The position numbers were made by a program, and so were the translations under genes. Of a stretch of 64,000 nt of DNA, positions 27,792-39,796 are shown one piece after another. Location of the stretch: contig JADJLM010000001.1 of assembly GCA_016710135.1 (NCBI GenBank), positions 434,001 to 498,000 on the forward strand, written 5' to 3'. The notes beneath the pieces are model-generated. The model did not search any database, was not told the DNA's origin, and saw nothing but the letters and a program-made list of their open reading frames with translations. Origin of the DNA: Nitrosomonas sp. Lineage in GTDB: Bacteria > Pseudomonadota > Gammaproteobacteria > Burkholderiales > Nitrosomonadaceae. Each line of letters starts with the position of its first letter. Position 1 is the first letter of the stretch.

Positions 27792-30700
27792 ATGGACTAT
27801 TCGTTCACCGAGAAAAACGCATACGTAAGAGTTTTGCAAAGCGAGCAAGTGTATTACCAATACCATTTCTTCTTGCAACTCAGCTGGAATCTTATACATC
27901 GTTTTACAAGAAAATATACCACCAAATTCTCGGAAAAATATCGGTCTGCAAGCAGCATTTAGCTCAATCTTTCCTATTGAAAGCCATTCTAAGAATGCTC
28001 GTCTAGATTTTATTAGCTATGCGCTGGGGCACCCGCCTTTTGATGTGAAGGAATGTCAACAAAGAGGTTTGACCTATGCTTCTCCTTTAAGAGCAAAAAG
28101 TTCGGCTGACCATTCTTGATAAAGAATCGTCAAAGCCAACTGTAAAAGAGGTTAAGGAGCAAGAGGTTTATATGGGAGAGATTCCTCTCATGACTGAAAC
28201 AGGATCGTTTGTCATCAATGGTACGGAGCGAGTGATCGTATCTCAGCTCCATCGTTCTCCTGGTGTTTTTTTTGAACATGACCGAGGGAAAACACATTCG
28301 TCAGGTAAGCTACTTTTCTCCGCAAGAATTATTCCTTATCGTGGTTCTTGGCTTGATTTTGAGTTCGACTCTAAGGATTACGTTTATTTTCGTATTGACC
28401 GTAGACGTAAAATGCCTGTAACTACGTTATTAAAGGCCATGGGTTGCACTCCTGAGCAAATTCTTACTGATTTTTTTGTTTTTGATCATTTTCATTTTTC
28501 TAAGAACAAAATTTTGTTTGATCTTGTTCCAGAGAGACTTCGTGGTGAAGTTGCAAGCTTTGATATTGTATCAAGTAGTGGAGATACAATAATCCAAAAA
28601 GATAAGCGAATCACAGCTAAACATGTCAGAGATTTACTGCAAGCGCATATAGAAAAAATCGAAGTTCCTGAAGATTTTTTGATTGGGAAAATTCTAGCTA
28701 AGAATATCGTCGATCAAAAAACAGGTGAAATCATAGCACTAGCAAACGAAGAGATTACTGAAACCATATTGGAGAAAGTAAGAGTTGCAGGGATTAAAAC
28801 GATCACAACGCTTTATATAAATGATCTTAACCAAGGACCTTATATCTCTCTTACTTTAAGAACTGATGAGGTAGCTGATCAGCTCTCTGCTCAAGTGGCG
28901 ATTTATCGCATGATGCGTCCGGGCGAGCCACCAACCGAGGAAGCGGTTGTTGCACTATTTAACGGCTTATTTTTCTCATCAGATCGTTATGATCTGTCAG
29001 TGGTGGGGCGCATGAAATTTAATCGCCGCGTAGGACGATCTGAATTAGAAGGGCAGCCTACTTTAACTCACCAAGATATTATTGATGTGATCAAAATCTT
29101 AGTAGAGCTTCGAAATGGAAGAGGCGAAATTGATGATATTGATCACTTGGGTAATCGTAGAGTTCGATCAGTTGGAGAATTAGCAGAAAATCAATTTAGA
29201 GCAGGTCTAGCGCGAGTTGAAAGAGCTGTCAAAGAGCGTTTGAGTCAAGCAGAATCAGAGAATTTAATGCCCCATGATTTGATTAATGCAAAGCCGGTAT
29301 CCGCTGCGGCACGTGAATTTTTTGGCTCAAGCCAATTATCACAATTTATGGATCAAACAAATCCGCTCTCTGAAGTAACACATAAGCGTCGTATATCAGC
29401 GTTAGGGCCGGGGGGATTAACACGTGAGCGTGCTGGATTTGAAGTAAGGGACGTGCATACAACCCATTATGGACGCGTTTGTCCAATTGAAACTCCGGAA
29501 GGGCCAAATATCGGATTGATTAATTCTCTGGCACTCTATGCTCAAACTAATGAATATGGTTTTATTGAAACTCCGTATAGAAAGGTTGTTGAAGGGACTG
29601 TAACAGACCAGATTGTGTTTCTTTCGGCAATCGAAGAGAGCCAGTACGTTATTGCACAAGCGAATGCGAAATTAGATTTAGAGGGACGATTTATTGATGA
29701 AATTGTTTCTTGTCGTCATAGAAATGAATTTACACTTTCGCCGAAAGATCAGATTGATTATGTCGATGTTGCGCCCGCTCAGATAGTATCTGTCGCTGCA
29801 TCGTTAATTCCATTCTTAGAGCATGATGATGCGAATCGTGCGTTAATGGGATCAAATATGCAGCGCCAAGCTGTACCTTGCCTGCGCGCAGAGAAGCCAC
29901 TTGTGGGAACCGGCATAGAGCGTGTGGTTGCAGAACATTCTGGCACTGCTGTAAGGGCAATTAGAGGTGGCGTGGTTGATTTTGTTGACGCGAATAGAGT
30001 CGTTATTCGTGTTCATGATGAAGAAACCCTTGCAGGTGATGTCGGTGTAGATATTTATAACTTAATTAAATATACCCGATCCAACCAAAGTACGAATATT
30101 AACCAGCGACCACTTGTTAAAATTGGTGATGTAATCGAGCGTAACGATCTCATTGCAGACGGTGCATCAACCGATATGGGAGAACTTGCGCTAGGACAAA
30201 ACATGCTTGTTGCATTTATGCCATGGAATGGTTACAACTTTGAAGACTCGATTCTTATATCTGAACGAGTCGTAGCCGAGGATCGTTTCACATCGATTCA
30301 TATCGAAGAGCTTTCGGTAGTTAGTCGTGATACAAAGCTTGGAACTGAAGAAATTACCGCTGATATACCTAATCTTTCTGAGCGTCAGTTATCCCGACTG
30401 GATGAATCTGGGATTGTATATATTGGCGCTGAAGTAGAAGTAGGCGATGTGTTAGTTGGTAAAGTTACGCCAAGAGGTGAGACGCAGTTAACACCAGAAG
30501 AAAAATTGTTGCGAGCTATTTTTGGAGAAAAAGCCTCGGATGTTAAAGATACATCATTGCGAGTGCCATCAGGAATCTCTGGAACAGTTATTGATGTACA
30601 AGTTTTCACCAGAGAAGGTGTTCAGCGCGATAAGCGTTCCAAGAAAATAATTAATGATGAGTTAGATCGCTATAAGAAAGACCTGGCTGATCAAATGCGT

Positions 30701-31864
30701 ATCGTTGAATCGGATATATTTAAACGCCTTGAGAGATTGCTTATCGGGAAAGCAGTTACAGGAGGACCCAAAAAGTTAACCAAAGGTGCAGTCATTACCA
30801 AAGAATATCTTGATAGCGTTGATTCGCATTACTGGTTTGATATTCGGTTAGCTGATGAAGATATAAGTCGGCAATTAGAGCAAATGAAAGAAGGCTTGGA
30901 GCAAAAACAAAAATTGTTTGATGCTTCTTTTGAAGAGAAACGAAAGAAGTTGACTCAGGGCGATGAATTGCCACCGGGTGTTCAAAAAATGGTTAAGGTA
31001 TATGTGGCTGTTAAGAGGCGTCTACAACCTGGTGATAAGATGGCTGGAAGGCATGGAAATAAAGGGGTTATTTCAAAAATTGTTCCAGTAGAAGATATGC
31101 CCTACATGGCAGACGGCACCCCAGTCGATGTCGTATTAAATCCATTGGGTGTTCCATCTCGAATGAATGTGGGTCAGATATTAGAGGTACATTTAGGATG
31201 GGCATCTAAAGGTTTAGGTGAGAAAATTGGGGCGCTATTACAACAAGAAAAAAGAGTTGCTAAGTTGAGGTCGCTACTCGACACAATATATAACAGTACT
31301 GGTATGAAAGAAGATATCGCATCACTGAGTGATGATGAATTAATCGAATTGGCAGGAAATTTGGTGGGCGGCGTTCCATTTGCTACGCCTGTTTTTGATG
31401 GAGCAACAGAGGCCGAGATTAAAACTATGCTTGAGCTTGCTGATTTGCCTAAAACGGGCCAAGTAACCCTCTATGATGGTAGAACCGGAGAAGCGTTTGA
31501 TCGCTTAGTTACGGTTGGTTACATGCACGTTCTAAAACTACATCATTTAGTTGATGACAAGATGCATGCAAGATCAACTGGACCTTATAGCTTGGTTACA
31601 CAACAACCATTAGGTGGTAAAGCTCAGTTTGGGGGGCAGCGTTTTGGTGAAATGGAGGTATGGGCTCTAGAAGCTTATGGAGCAGCATATACTTTACAGG
31701 AAATGTTAACTGTAAAATCGGATGATGTTGGATGTAGAACAAAAGTATATGAAAGTATAGTTAAAGGGGATCATAAAATTGATGCAGGAATGCCTGAGTC
31801 ATTTAATGTACTTGTAAAAGAGATTAGATCCCTGGCAATGGATATTGATTTAGAGCAATACTAA
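27792..31864 (+). CDS. rpoB: RNA polymerase beta subunit, three frameshifts near the 5' end
   Basis: The natural start is ATG 27792 (MDYSFTEKKRIRKSFAKR). Three one-base changes break the first 100 codons: A missing at 27813-27817, T missing at 27902-27905 and A extra at 28095-28099. After 28100 the frame is open to 31864. Restored length is about 1357 residues. Conserved parts include MGEIPLMTETGSFVINGTER, the rifampicin region (SSQLSQFMDQTNPLSEVTHK, RRISALGPGGL) and the C-terminal VLVKEIRSLAMDI. The three indels are all in homopolymers, so the real gene is almost certainly intact. Confidence 0.97.
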
Positions 31865-31916
31865 GAAGAAGCCAGACTAGAGTTTTATATAACACCATTA
31901 CGATACAGGAGTAAAA

Positions 31917-34900
31917 ATGAGAGCATTGCTTGATTTATTTAAACAAGTAACTCAAAAAGAGGAATTTGACTCAATTAAGATTGGTCTCGCTTCTCCGGAG
32001 AAAATACGTTCTTGGTCATATGGTGAAGTAAAAAAACCTGAAACGATTAATTATCGTACATTTAAACCAGAAAGAGATGGTTTGTTCTGCGCAAAAATTT
32101 TTGGACCAGTAAAAGACTACGAATGTTTATGCGGTAAATATAAACGGTTAAAGCACCGAGGAGTCATATGTGAGAAGTGTGGTGTTGAAGTAACGCTATC
32201 GAAAGTTAGGCGTGAACGCATGGGACATATTGAATTAGCTTCTCCGGTTGCTCATATTTGGTTCTTAAAATCTTTACCATCTCGGCTAGGTTTAGTGTTA
32301 GATATGACCTTGAGGGATATCGAGCGTGTGCTTTATTTTGAAGCGTACGTTGTGACTGACCCTGGAATGACGCCACTTACGCAAAAACAATTATTAACAG
32401 AAGAAGATTATTTAAATAAAACAGAAGAATACGGCGATGATTTTCGCGCTGCTATCGGTGCAGAAGGTATCCGAGATTTGTTAAGTAGTATGAATGTTCA
32501 AGTCGAAATTGATTCACTTCGGCTTGAGATGCAGAGTACAAATTCTGAAACTAAGATTAAGAAAATTGCAAAAAGATTAAAAGTACTTGAAGCATTTAAT
32601 AAATCAGGATTAAAGCCTGAATGGATGATCCTAACAGTCTTACCTGTATTACCGCCTGAATTAAGGCCGCTTGTTCCTTTGGATGGAGGTCGTTTCGCAA
32701 CCTCAGATCTTAATGATTTGTATAGACGAGTCATTAATAGAAATAATCGACTAAAGCGATTACTTGAGCTACGGGCGCCAGAAATCATTGTCAGAAATGA
32801 AAAAAGAATGTTGCAAGAGTCGGTCGATTCTTTGCTTGACAATGGGCGGCGTGGTAAAGCAATGACAGGGGCTAATAAACGTCCGCTTAAATCGTTAGCA
32901 GATATGATTAAGGGGAAAGGAGGGCGATTCCGCCAAAATTTACTCGGAAAACGGGTTGATTATTCTGGTCGGTCGGTGATTGTTGTTGGTCCTCAACTTA
33001 AGCTCCATCAATGTGGGCTACCTAAGAAAATGGCGCTAGAGCTATTTAAGCCTTTTATTTTTAATAAGCTAGAAGTAATGGGAATTGCCAGCACGATAAA
33101 AGCGGCTAAGCGGGAAGTAGAAAATGAAACGCCTGTTGTTTGGGATATCTTAGAAGAAGTTATTCGTGAGCATCCCGTGATGTTGAATCGGGCGCCAACG
33201 CTTCATCGCTTAGGCATTCAAGCTTTTGAGCCAGTATTAATAGAAGGGAAAGCAATTCAATTGCATCCTCTAGTATGCGCAGCATTTAATGCTGACTTTG
33301 ATGGAGACCAAATGGCTGTCCATATTCCACTGTCACTAGAAGCACAGATGGAGTGCAGAACATTAATGATGTCTACTAATAATATTCTTTCACCTGCAAA
33401 CGGAGAGCCAATAATTGTTCCATCTCAGGATATCGTATTGGGCCTCTATTACATGACGCGTGAAAAATGTATGCTCAGGGTGAAGGAATGTTTTTCCAAG
33501 ATATGGTAGAAGCACTTCGTGCGTATGAGAATGGCGTTGTAGAGCTCAATGCTAAAGTTCAAGTAAGAATTAAAGAAATCGACATGGTTTCTAAAGCAGA
33601 AAAAATTCAACGCTATGAAACGACGGTTGGTCGTGCATTGTTATCCGAGGTTCTACCAGAAGGGCTTTCTTTCTCACTCTTAAATAAGGCACTGAAGAAA
33701 AAAGAGATATCAAAGCTTATTAACGCCTGCTTCCGGTTATGTGGATTGCGCAAGACAGTCATTTTTGCTGACAAGCTTATGAACCTGGGCTTTACTTATG
33801 CAACCCGTGGAGGGATTTCGATTTGTGCAGATGATTTAAGGATTCCTGTACAAAAGTCAGATATTATTAAATCTGCTGAAGCTGAAGTACAAGAAATAGC
33901 GGCGCAGTATACTTCAGGACTTGTTACTCAGGGAGAACGATACAATAAAGTAGTCGATATTTGGGGGCGTGCCGGTGATCAGGTTGCTAAAGCGATGATG
34001 GATCAACTGAGTGTAGAAAATGTCTACGATTCGTTATCGAACGAAATTAAGAAAAATGATCAGGGTAAACCAGTGATGCAAGAATCATTTAACTCTATCT
34101 ATATGATGGCCGATTCGGGTGCTAGGGGCTCAGCAGCTCAAATTAGACAGTTAGCTGGTATGCGGGGATTAATGGCAAAACCAGATGGATCAATCATTGA
34201 AACACCGATTACTGCAAACTTTCGTGAAGGATTGAATGTATTGCAGTACTTTATTTCTACACACGGCGCACGTAAAGGGCTAGCAGATACTGCACTAAAG
34301 ACAGCAAATTCAGGTTATTTGACACGTCGTCTCGTTGATGTTACCCAAGATTTAGTGATTACAGAAAATGACTGTGGTACTGAGGATGGTGTTGTCATGA
34401 AAGCCTTGATAGAAGGTGGTGAAGTCATTGAAGCGCTTAAAGAGAGATTATTGGGCCGCGTGACAGTACAGGAAGTAATCAATCCAGAGAATCAAGCTGT
34501 ATTATATTCTGCAGGTGTTTTGCTTGATGAGAATGCAGTGGAGCAGATCGAATTTCATGGTGTTGATGAAGTTAAAGTGCGGACACCGCTTACCTGTGAA
34601 ACGCGTTATGGATTATGCGCGAAATGTTATGGTCGTGATCTAGGTAGAGGTTCACTCGTTGATGTGGGCGAAGCTGTTGGTGTTATTGCAGCGCAATCGA
34701 TTGGGGAACCAGGCACGCAGCTAACCATGAGAACTTTTCACATTGGAGGTGCAGCTTCAAGAACCGCTGTAGCTAGTCAAGTTGAAAGTAAATCAAATGG
34801 CGTTATTCAATATTCAAATTCTATTCGCTATGTAAAAAATACTCGTAATGAGCTTATTATTATTTCACGAAGTGGTGAAGTAATTATTTCAGATGATAAC

Positions 34901-36148
34901 GGTCGTGAAAAAGAGCGTCATAAAATTCCTTATGGAGCCACATTGCTCGTTCATGATGGTGATACTGTAAAAATTGGTAAAGTACTTGCATCATGGGACC
35001 CTCATACCCGGCCTATCATTGCTGAGTATAGCGGAAAGGTTCGTTTCGAAAATGTGGAAGAAGGCGTAACAGTAGCTAAACAAATTGATGATATCACGGG
35101 TTTATCCACACTGGTGGTTATTGATCCGAAACGCCGGAGTTCCACAAGTCAATCCAAAGGATTGCGGCCTTTAGTTAAGTTCTTAGATGAGGATGAGAAA
35201 GAAATTAAGGTTGTGGGTACTGATGTATCAGTAAGTATTACATTCCAGATTGGTTCTATTATTACAGTGCGTAATGGTCAGCAAGTATCGCTTGGCGAAG
35301 TTCTCGCCCGTATTCCTCAAGAAACTTCAAAAACACGTGATATTACCGGTGGCTTGCCCCGTGTAGCTGAGCTATTTGAAGCTCGCTCACCCAAAGATGC
35401 TGGCTTGCTGGCAGAGGTAACTGGTGTTGTATCTTTTGGTAAAGATACGAAAGGTAAACAACGCTTAGTTATTACAGACCTTGATAACGTTTCTCACGAA
35501 TACTTGATTCCTAAAGATAAACACGTTATGGCTCATGATGGTCAAGTTGTGAATAAAGGTGAAATTATTGTGGATGGTCCAGCTGATCCTCAAGATATTT
35601 TGCGGCTACAAGGTGTAGAGGTATTAGCGCGCTATATTACCGATGAGGTACAAGATGTTTATCGGCTACAAGGTGTAAAAATCAACGATAAGCATATCGA
35701 AGTAATCGTTAGACAGATGTTACGTCGTGTTCAGATCATTGAGGCGGGAGATACTTCATTTATTCCTGGGGAACAGGTTGAAAGAGCTGATGTATTGATT
35801 GAGAATGAAAAAATGTTAGCTGGAGGGAAAAATCCTGCAACCTATAACTTTATATTACTCGGTATTACTAAGGCTTCACTTTCGACCGACTCATTCATTT
35901 CTGCAGCTTCCTTCCAGGAAACGACCCGAGTATTGACTGAAGCTGCAATTATGGGCAAACGAGATGAATTACGCGGTCTAAAAGAAAATGTGATCGTTGG
36001 TAGGCTTATACCGGGTGGGACGGGATTATCATTCCATAATATCCGTAAGAAGCAAAAAGCAAAATCTCCTTCTGACCATGGTTTATTAGTAGAAAAGAGT
36101 AATGGGGAGATTGATAACGCTACTTCGATTAACGACAATATGACCTAA
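31917..36148 (+). CDS. rpoC: RNA polymerase beta' subunit, one frameshift
   Basis: Restored length is about 1410 residues. The N-terminal zinc site CLCGKYKRLKHRGVICEKCG and the catalytic AFNADFDGDQMAVH are present. The trigger-loop region (MRTFHIGGAASR) and the second zinc cluster (CETRYGLCAKCYGRDL) follow. The frame breaks at about 33464-33468, where five A should be six to read TREKMYAQGEGMFF. It follows rpoB by 52 bases. Unlike in most relatives, rpsL does not follow within the window. Confidence 0.97.
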
Positions 36149-36488
36149 TCAAATTTTTTTGTTAGTTATTTTGTTTACGGCAAAATTGTATGGTGGCGGA
36201 TATTGTGTCATGCCACTATACATTGCCTAGTTAGTTCTAGATATACCATTGTTTACTGGTAGCAATTACTGATTAAGTCAACTATAGCAAATCAGTAGCT
36301 CCTCAGCCCCTGCTCTACAGCACCTACATATTGCGGATAAGCCTTATAAGTTGTTGCTGGCATCTTTAATTCAATTCCCTTTTTCTAAATGATCATCTAA
36401 CATGATCAACATGAATCTTGCAGCTAAAGCAAGCAATAGAAATTTTGTTGTCATGGTTCAGTAAAATTAATATCTTAAGACTTTACAG
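36149..36488. other. Intergenic region between rpoC and the hydrogenase operon
   Basis: These 340 bases hold no coding frame I would defend. An imperfect hairpin (TATGGTGGC near 36189, GCCACTATA near 36213) lies 40 bases past rpoC and may be a terminator, though it lacks a T-run. Two direct copies of ATGATCA at 36389-36395 and 36402-36408, 13 bases apart, lie 80-100 bases upstream of the first hydrogenase gene and may be an operator. Confidence 0.4.
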
Positions 36489-37658
36489 ATGAGCTTACGG
36501 GAAATGTCACAAATCAATTTTTTACAGAAAGTTAGAATTGATCGAGCACAAATTGATACGCTTTTTCCATCGCTAAAAAAACGTGGTTATAGCTTGATTG
36601 GCCCGAAGATCAGTGATGGCGCAATTATTTACGATTACCTGGATTCTATTGAAGAGCTACCGATCGGTTGGACAGACGAACAAGAAGCAGGAACTTATCG
36701 GATTAAACAACGAGGCGATCAGGCCTTATTTGGTTATAGCCTAGGGCCTCATTCATGGAAGAAATTTTTATTTCCTGCTCGTAAAAAAGTGTGGCAAGGG
36801 CAGAAAACATCTGATGGTAACTTCAAAACGATACAGGAAATAGCAACCCAGTCCCAGCGCTTTGCTTTTATTGGTGTCCGCGCTTGTGAATTACACGCGA
36901 TCCATATTCAAGATCAGGTATTTATGAACAAGCAATACCAGGATGCAGAATATACACATAAACGGACAGATAATTTCATTGTTGCAGTTAATTGTGGGCA
37001 AGCTGGCAAGACTTGTTTTTGTAGCTCCCTAAATACTGGACCTAAAGTTAGCCAAGGTTATGATTTAGTGTTAACTGAAATTATCGATGACGCTACACAT
37101 TATTTTGTGGTTGAGTCGGGGAGCGAGCGAGGTTTAGAGGTGTTGCACGAGTTATCCTTTGAATCAGTCAGTAATAGTGATTTAGAAGCGGTTGAAAGAT
37201 GTATTGAGAATGCAATTGGACAGATGAGTCGTGCCATCGACACCACCGATATCAAAGAATTCCTCTATCGAAATTACGATAACAAGCGCTGGCAGGAGCT
37301 GGAGAAAAGATGTCTGACTTGTGCTAACTGCACCATGGTTTGCCCCACTTGTTTTTGTTCAAAGGTTGAAGATACGACAGATCTAACGGGAGATTATGCC
37401 GAGCGGTGGCAAACCTGGGATTCTTGTTTTACTATGGATTTTTCATATATCCATGGTGGCTCCGTTCGTGTTTCAACCCAATCGCGTTATCGTCAATGGC
37501 TAGTGCATAAGCTCGCAAGCTGGATCGATCAGTTTGGAACATCAGGCTGTGTTGGCTGCGGTCGTTGCATTACCTGGTGTCCGGTTGGAATCGATTTAAC
37601 GGAAGAAGTAAAAGCGCTCAGACTAGCTGAGTGGGAAGCAATAAATGGTAAAAGCTAA
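36489..37658 (+). CDS. hyhB: Group 3b hydrogenase iron-sulfur (beta) subunit
   Basis: The 389-residue protein carries two 4Fe-4S ferredoxin motifs near its end, CLTCANCTMVCPTCFC (about residues 278-293) and CVGCGRCITWCPVGID (about 357-372). An N-terminal half with GVRACELHAI is typical of the sulfhydrogenase/hydrogenase beta-subunit family (DUF4445-independent, HydB-like). It would pass electrons between the small subunit and the flavin subunit. It opens an operon of tightly packed genes; the next gene starts 14 bases before its stop. The symbol is by analogy with Hyh/Hyd of archaeal NADP-hydrogenases. Confidence 0.88.
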   Translation: MSLREMSQINFLQKVRIDRAQIDTLFPSLKKRGYSLIGPKISDGAIIYDYLDSIEELPIGWTDEQEAGTYRIKQRGDQALFGYSLGPHSWKKFLFPARKKVWQGQKTSDGNFKTIQEIATQSQRFAFIGVRACELHAIHIQDQVFMNKQYQDAEYTHKRTDNFIVAVNCGQAGKTCFCSSLNTGPKVSQGYDLVLTEIIDDATHYFVVESGSERGLEVLHELSFESVSNSDLEAVERCIENAIGQMSRAIDTTDIKEFLYRNYDNKRWQELEKRCLTCANCTMVCPTCFCSKVEDTTDLTGDYAERWQTWDSCFTMDFSYIHGGSVRVSTQSRYRQWLVHKLASWIDQFGTSGCVGCGRCITWCPVGIDLTEEVKALRLAEWEAINGKS

Positions 37659-38118
37659 AAGTATCGAAGCATTGCTGCTGGAATCGCCCTTTTTTCAATC
37701 TTTTCCGCATGATTACCTTAGGCCACTCGCTAAATGTAGTGAAATCGTTTACTTTAATCAAAATGAATTGTTATTAACCGAAGGGGAGAAAGCGGACTGT
37801 TTCTATCTTGTTTTGAGTGGAAGCGTAGCTATTGAGAGTCATTTTCCGGGCCGGGAAGCACTGATTGTTTCAAAAGTCACCACGCAGGGTATTGTAGGTT
37901 TTTCTTGGTTGTTTTCACCTTTTCGTAATCAATTCGATGCACGCGCTGTGACTCAGGGTTCTGCAATAAAGCTGAAGGGGGAGTGCTTGTTGCCTATCAT
38001 CGAGAGTGACTATGAGCTGGGTTATCATTTATTAAAAGGGTTTTCAGCGATCATGCTGCAGCGAATGCAGTCGGCTCGAAGGCAAATGCTAGATATTTTT
38101 GGCCAATCAAAAAACTAG
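37645..38118 (+). CDS. Cyclic nucleotide-binding-domain protein in the hydrogenase operon
   Basis: The 157-residue protein has the Crp/Fnr-type cNMP-binding fold (ALLLESPFFQSFPHDYLRPL, LLLTEGEKADCFYLVLSGSV). It stops right after the dimerisation helix (RMQSARRQMLDIF), so there is no DNA-binding helix-turn-helix. It overlaps the beta-subunit gene by 14 bases and precedes the flavin subunit by four, so it is made with the enzyme. Such CNB-only proteins are often found in group 3b clusters. Their role is unknown; a nucleotide-responsive control subunit is one guess. Confidence 0.85.
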   Translation: MVKAKSIEALLLESPFFQSFPHDYLRPLAKCSEIVYFNQNELLLTEGEKADCFYLVLSGSVAIESHFPGREALIVSKVTTQGIVGFSWLFSPFRNQFDARAVTQGSAIKLKGECLLPIIESDYELGYHLLKGFSAIMLQRMQSARRQMLDIFGQSKN

Positions 38119-38122
38119 CTCG

Positions 38123-38956
38123 ATGTCACTACAAGCTTTACTCAATAATCCAATGGAGCCGACTCCATTTCGAATTCTAAGTGTAAAGCGAGAACTGCAC
38201 GATTGTTTTACCCTCACATTAGCTTGTGAACAAATTCCTTTTCACTTTGCGCCAGGTCAATTTAATATGCTTTATGTGTTTGGCCATGGTGAAGTTCCGA
38301 TTTCCATGAGTGGAAATCCTAATCAATCCGACTTACTTGTTCATACCATCCGGAATGTAGGGTCGGTTACTGCAGCGTTACAACAGTTAAGGGAAGGTGA
38401 TTTTGTTGGGATTCGTGGTCCTTTCGGGAATTCATGGCCACTTTCTGAGGCTAAAGGAAAAGATATCATTATGTTAGCAGGTGGATTAGGTCTTGCACCT
38501 TTGCGACCGGCTATTTACCACATTCTAGAGAATCAAACTCATTATAAAAACACAACGTTATGCTATGGTGCACGTAATCCCGAAGCTATATTATTTTTCG
38601 ATGAACTTGAACAATGGGCGCATCGAATTACGGTGGAGTTGACGGTTGATAGCGCTGGGCCAGGTTGGTCAGGACACGTAGGGGTGATTACCGATAGGTT
38701 GCAACAACAAGCGATTGCTTTAACGAATACCATCGCTTTTGTTTGTGGCCCAGAGATCATGATGCGCTATAGTGCTTATGCTTTAATCGATAATGGGCTT
38801 AGTGCCGATCGAATTTATATTTCGATGGAACGTAACATGAAATGTGCAGTGGGGCTATGTGGTCGCTGTCAGTTTGGGCCTTATTTTATCTGTCAGGATG
38901 GGCCGGTATTCTCATTTGATAAAGTGGAACGACTACTTAAAATTCGAGAAGCGTAG
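38123..38956 (+). CDS. hyhG: Group 3b hydrogenase FAD/NAD(P)-binding (gamma) subunit
   Basis: From ATG 38123 it has 277 residues; a TTG at 38099 would overlap the previous gene and is less likely. It resembles ferredoxin-NADP reductase-type subunits, with the FAD-binding part FHFAPGQFNMLYVFGHGEVP and the NAD(P)-binding IMLAGGLGLAPLRPAI. A C-terminal 2Fe-2S cysteine cluster reads MKCAVGLCGRCQFGPYFICQDG. This subunit oxidises or reduces NAD(P)(H). Confidence 0.9.
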   Translation: MSLQALLNNPMEPTPFRILSVKRELHDCFTLTLACEQIPFHFAPGQFNMLYVFGHGEVPISMSGNPNQSDLLVHTIRNVGSVTAALQQLREGDFVGIRGPFGNSWPLSEAKGKDIIMLAGGLGLAPLRPAIYHILENQTHYKNTTLCYGARNPEAILFFDELEQWAHRITVELTVDSAGPGWSGHVGVITDRLQQQAIALTNTIAFVCGPEIMMRYSAYALIDNGLSADRIYISMERNMKCAVGLCGRCQFGPYFICQDGPVFSFDKVERLLKIREA

Positions 38957-39008
38957 GTTTCACATTGCTTGGTTTTTTGATAGTTTAAATCGCTAGAGAA
39001 AACGTATA

Positions 39009-39796
39009 ATGGAACCGATTGAAAAAATAAGCCAAAACTTGCCGTCTGGAAATTCGCTTCGTGTGATGGCTGTCAGCTATCGCTACTCGATTGTGAAGAT
39101 GAGTTACTTACGCTGACGGAGAATATTCAAATTGCGAATTTTGTCGAAGCTTCCCGTGAAGTGTTGCCAGGACCTTATGACTTGTCCTTAGTAGAAGGAT
39201 CAATTACTACACCGCAAGATTTAACACGGATTCAGCAAATTCGTGCGCAGTCGAACTACTTGGTGACAATTGGTGCTTGCGCAACAGCCGGTGGAATTCA
39301 GGCGCTTCGTAATTTCAAAGATGTAAAGGAATTTATCAATATCGTTTACGCGCACCCGGACTATATTGATACTTTGGCAACTTCTACTGCCATTGCGGAA
39401 CATGTCAATGTCGATTTTGAGCTTCGTGGTTGTCCCATTAACAAACAGCAATTGCTGGAAGTGATTAATGCGTTTCTGCATCGACGAAAACCGAATATTC
39501 CCAGTTATAGCGTTTGTATCGAATGTAAACAGCGGGGTAATCCTTGTGTGATGGTAATGGGTAAGCCCTGTCTTGGGCCGGTCACTCATGCAGGGTGTGG
39601 CGCAATTTGTCCTTCTTATCAACGTGGTTGCTACGGTTGTTTTGGGCCAATGGAGACACCTAATATGAGCGCACTCGGTGACTGGTTATTACAGAAAGGG
39701 ATGCCTCAGAAGGATTGGGTACGCTCACTCCGCACTTTTAACGCAAATGCGCCCGCTTTCAAAGAAGAAAGTGATAAACATGAACTCAGAGAATAA
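39009..39796 (+). CDS. hyhS: Group 3b [NiFe]-hydrogenase small (delta) subunit, one frameshift
   Basis: The frame starts at ATG 39009 (MEPIEKISQ) and breaks at 39034-39037, where four A should be five to give KLAVWKFASCDGCQLSLLDC. It is then open to 39796. Restored length is about 262 residues. The CDGCQ proximal-cluster motif, GACATAGGIQALRN, and the C-terminal cysteine-rich part (CLGPVTHAGCGAICPS, GCYGCFGP) are those of soluble NAD(P)-linked [NiFe] small subunits. There is no Tat signal, which agrees with a cytoplasmic enzyme. Its stop overlaps the large-subunit gene. Confidence 0.92.

Noticed and set aside
33440..33520. rpoC split as an intein or genuine two-subunit beta'
   Set aside because: The two frames overlap and rejoin perfectly by adding one A to a run at 33464-33468; nothing is inserted and no intein motif is present.
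37645..38118. Crp/Fnr transcription factor controlling the hydrogenase
   Set aside because: The protein ends after the dimerisation helix; there is no helix-turn-helix to bind DNA.
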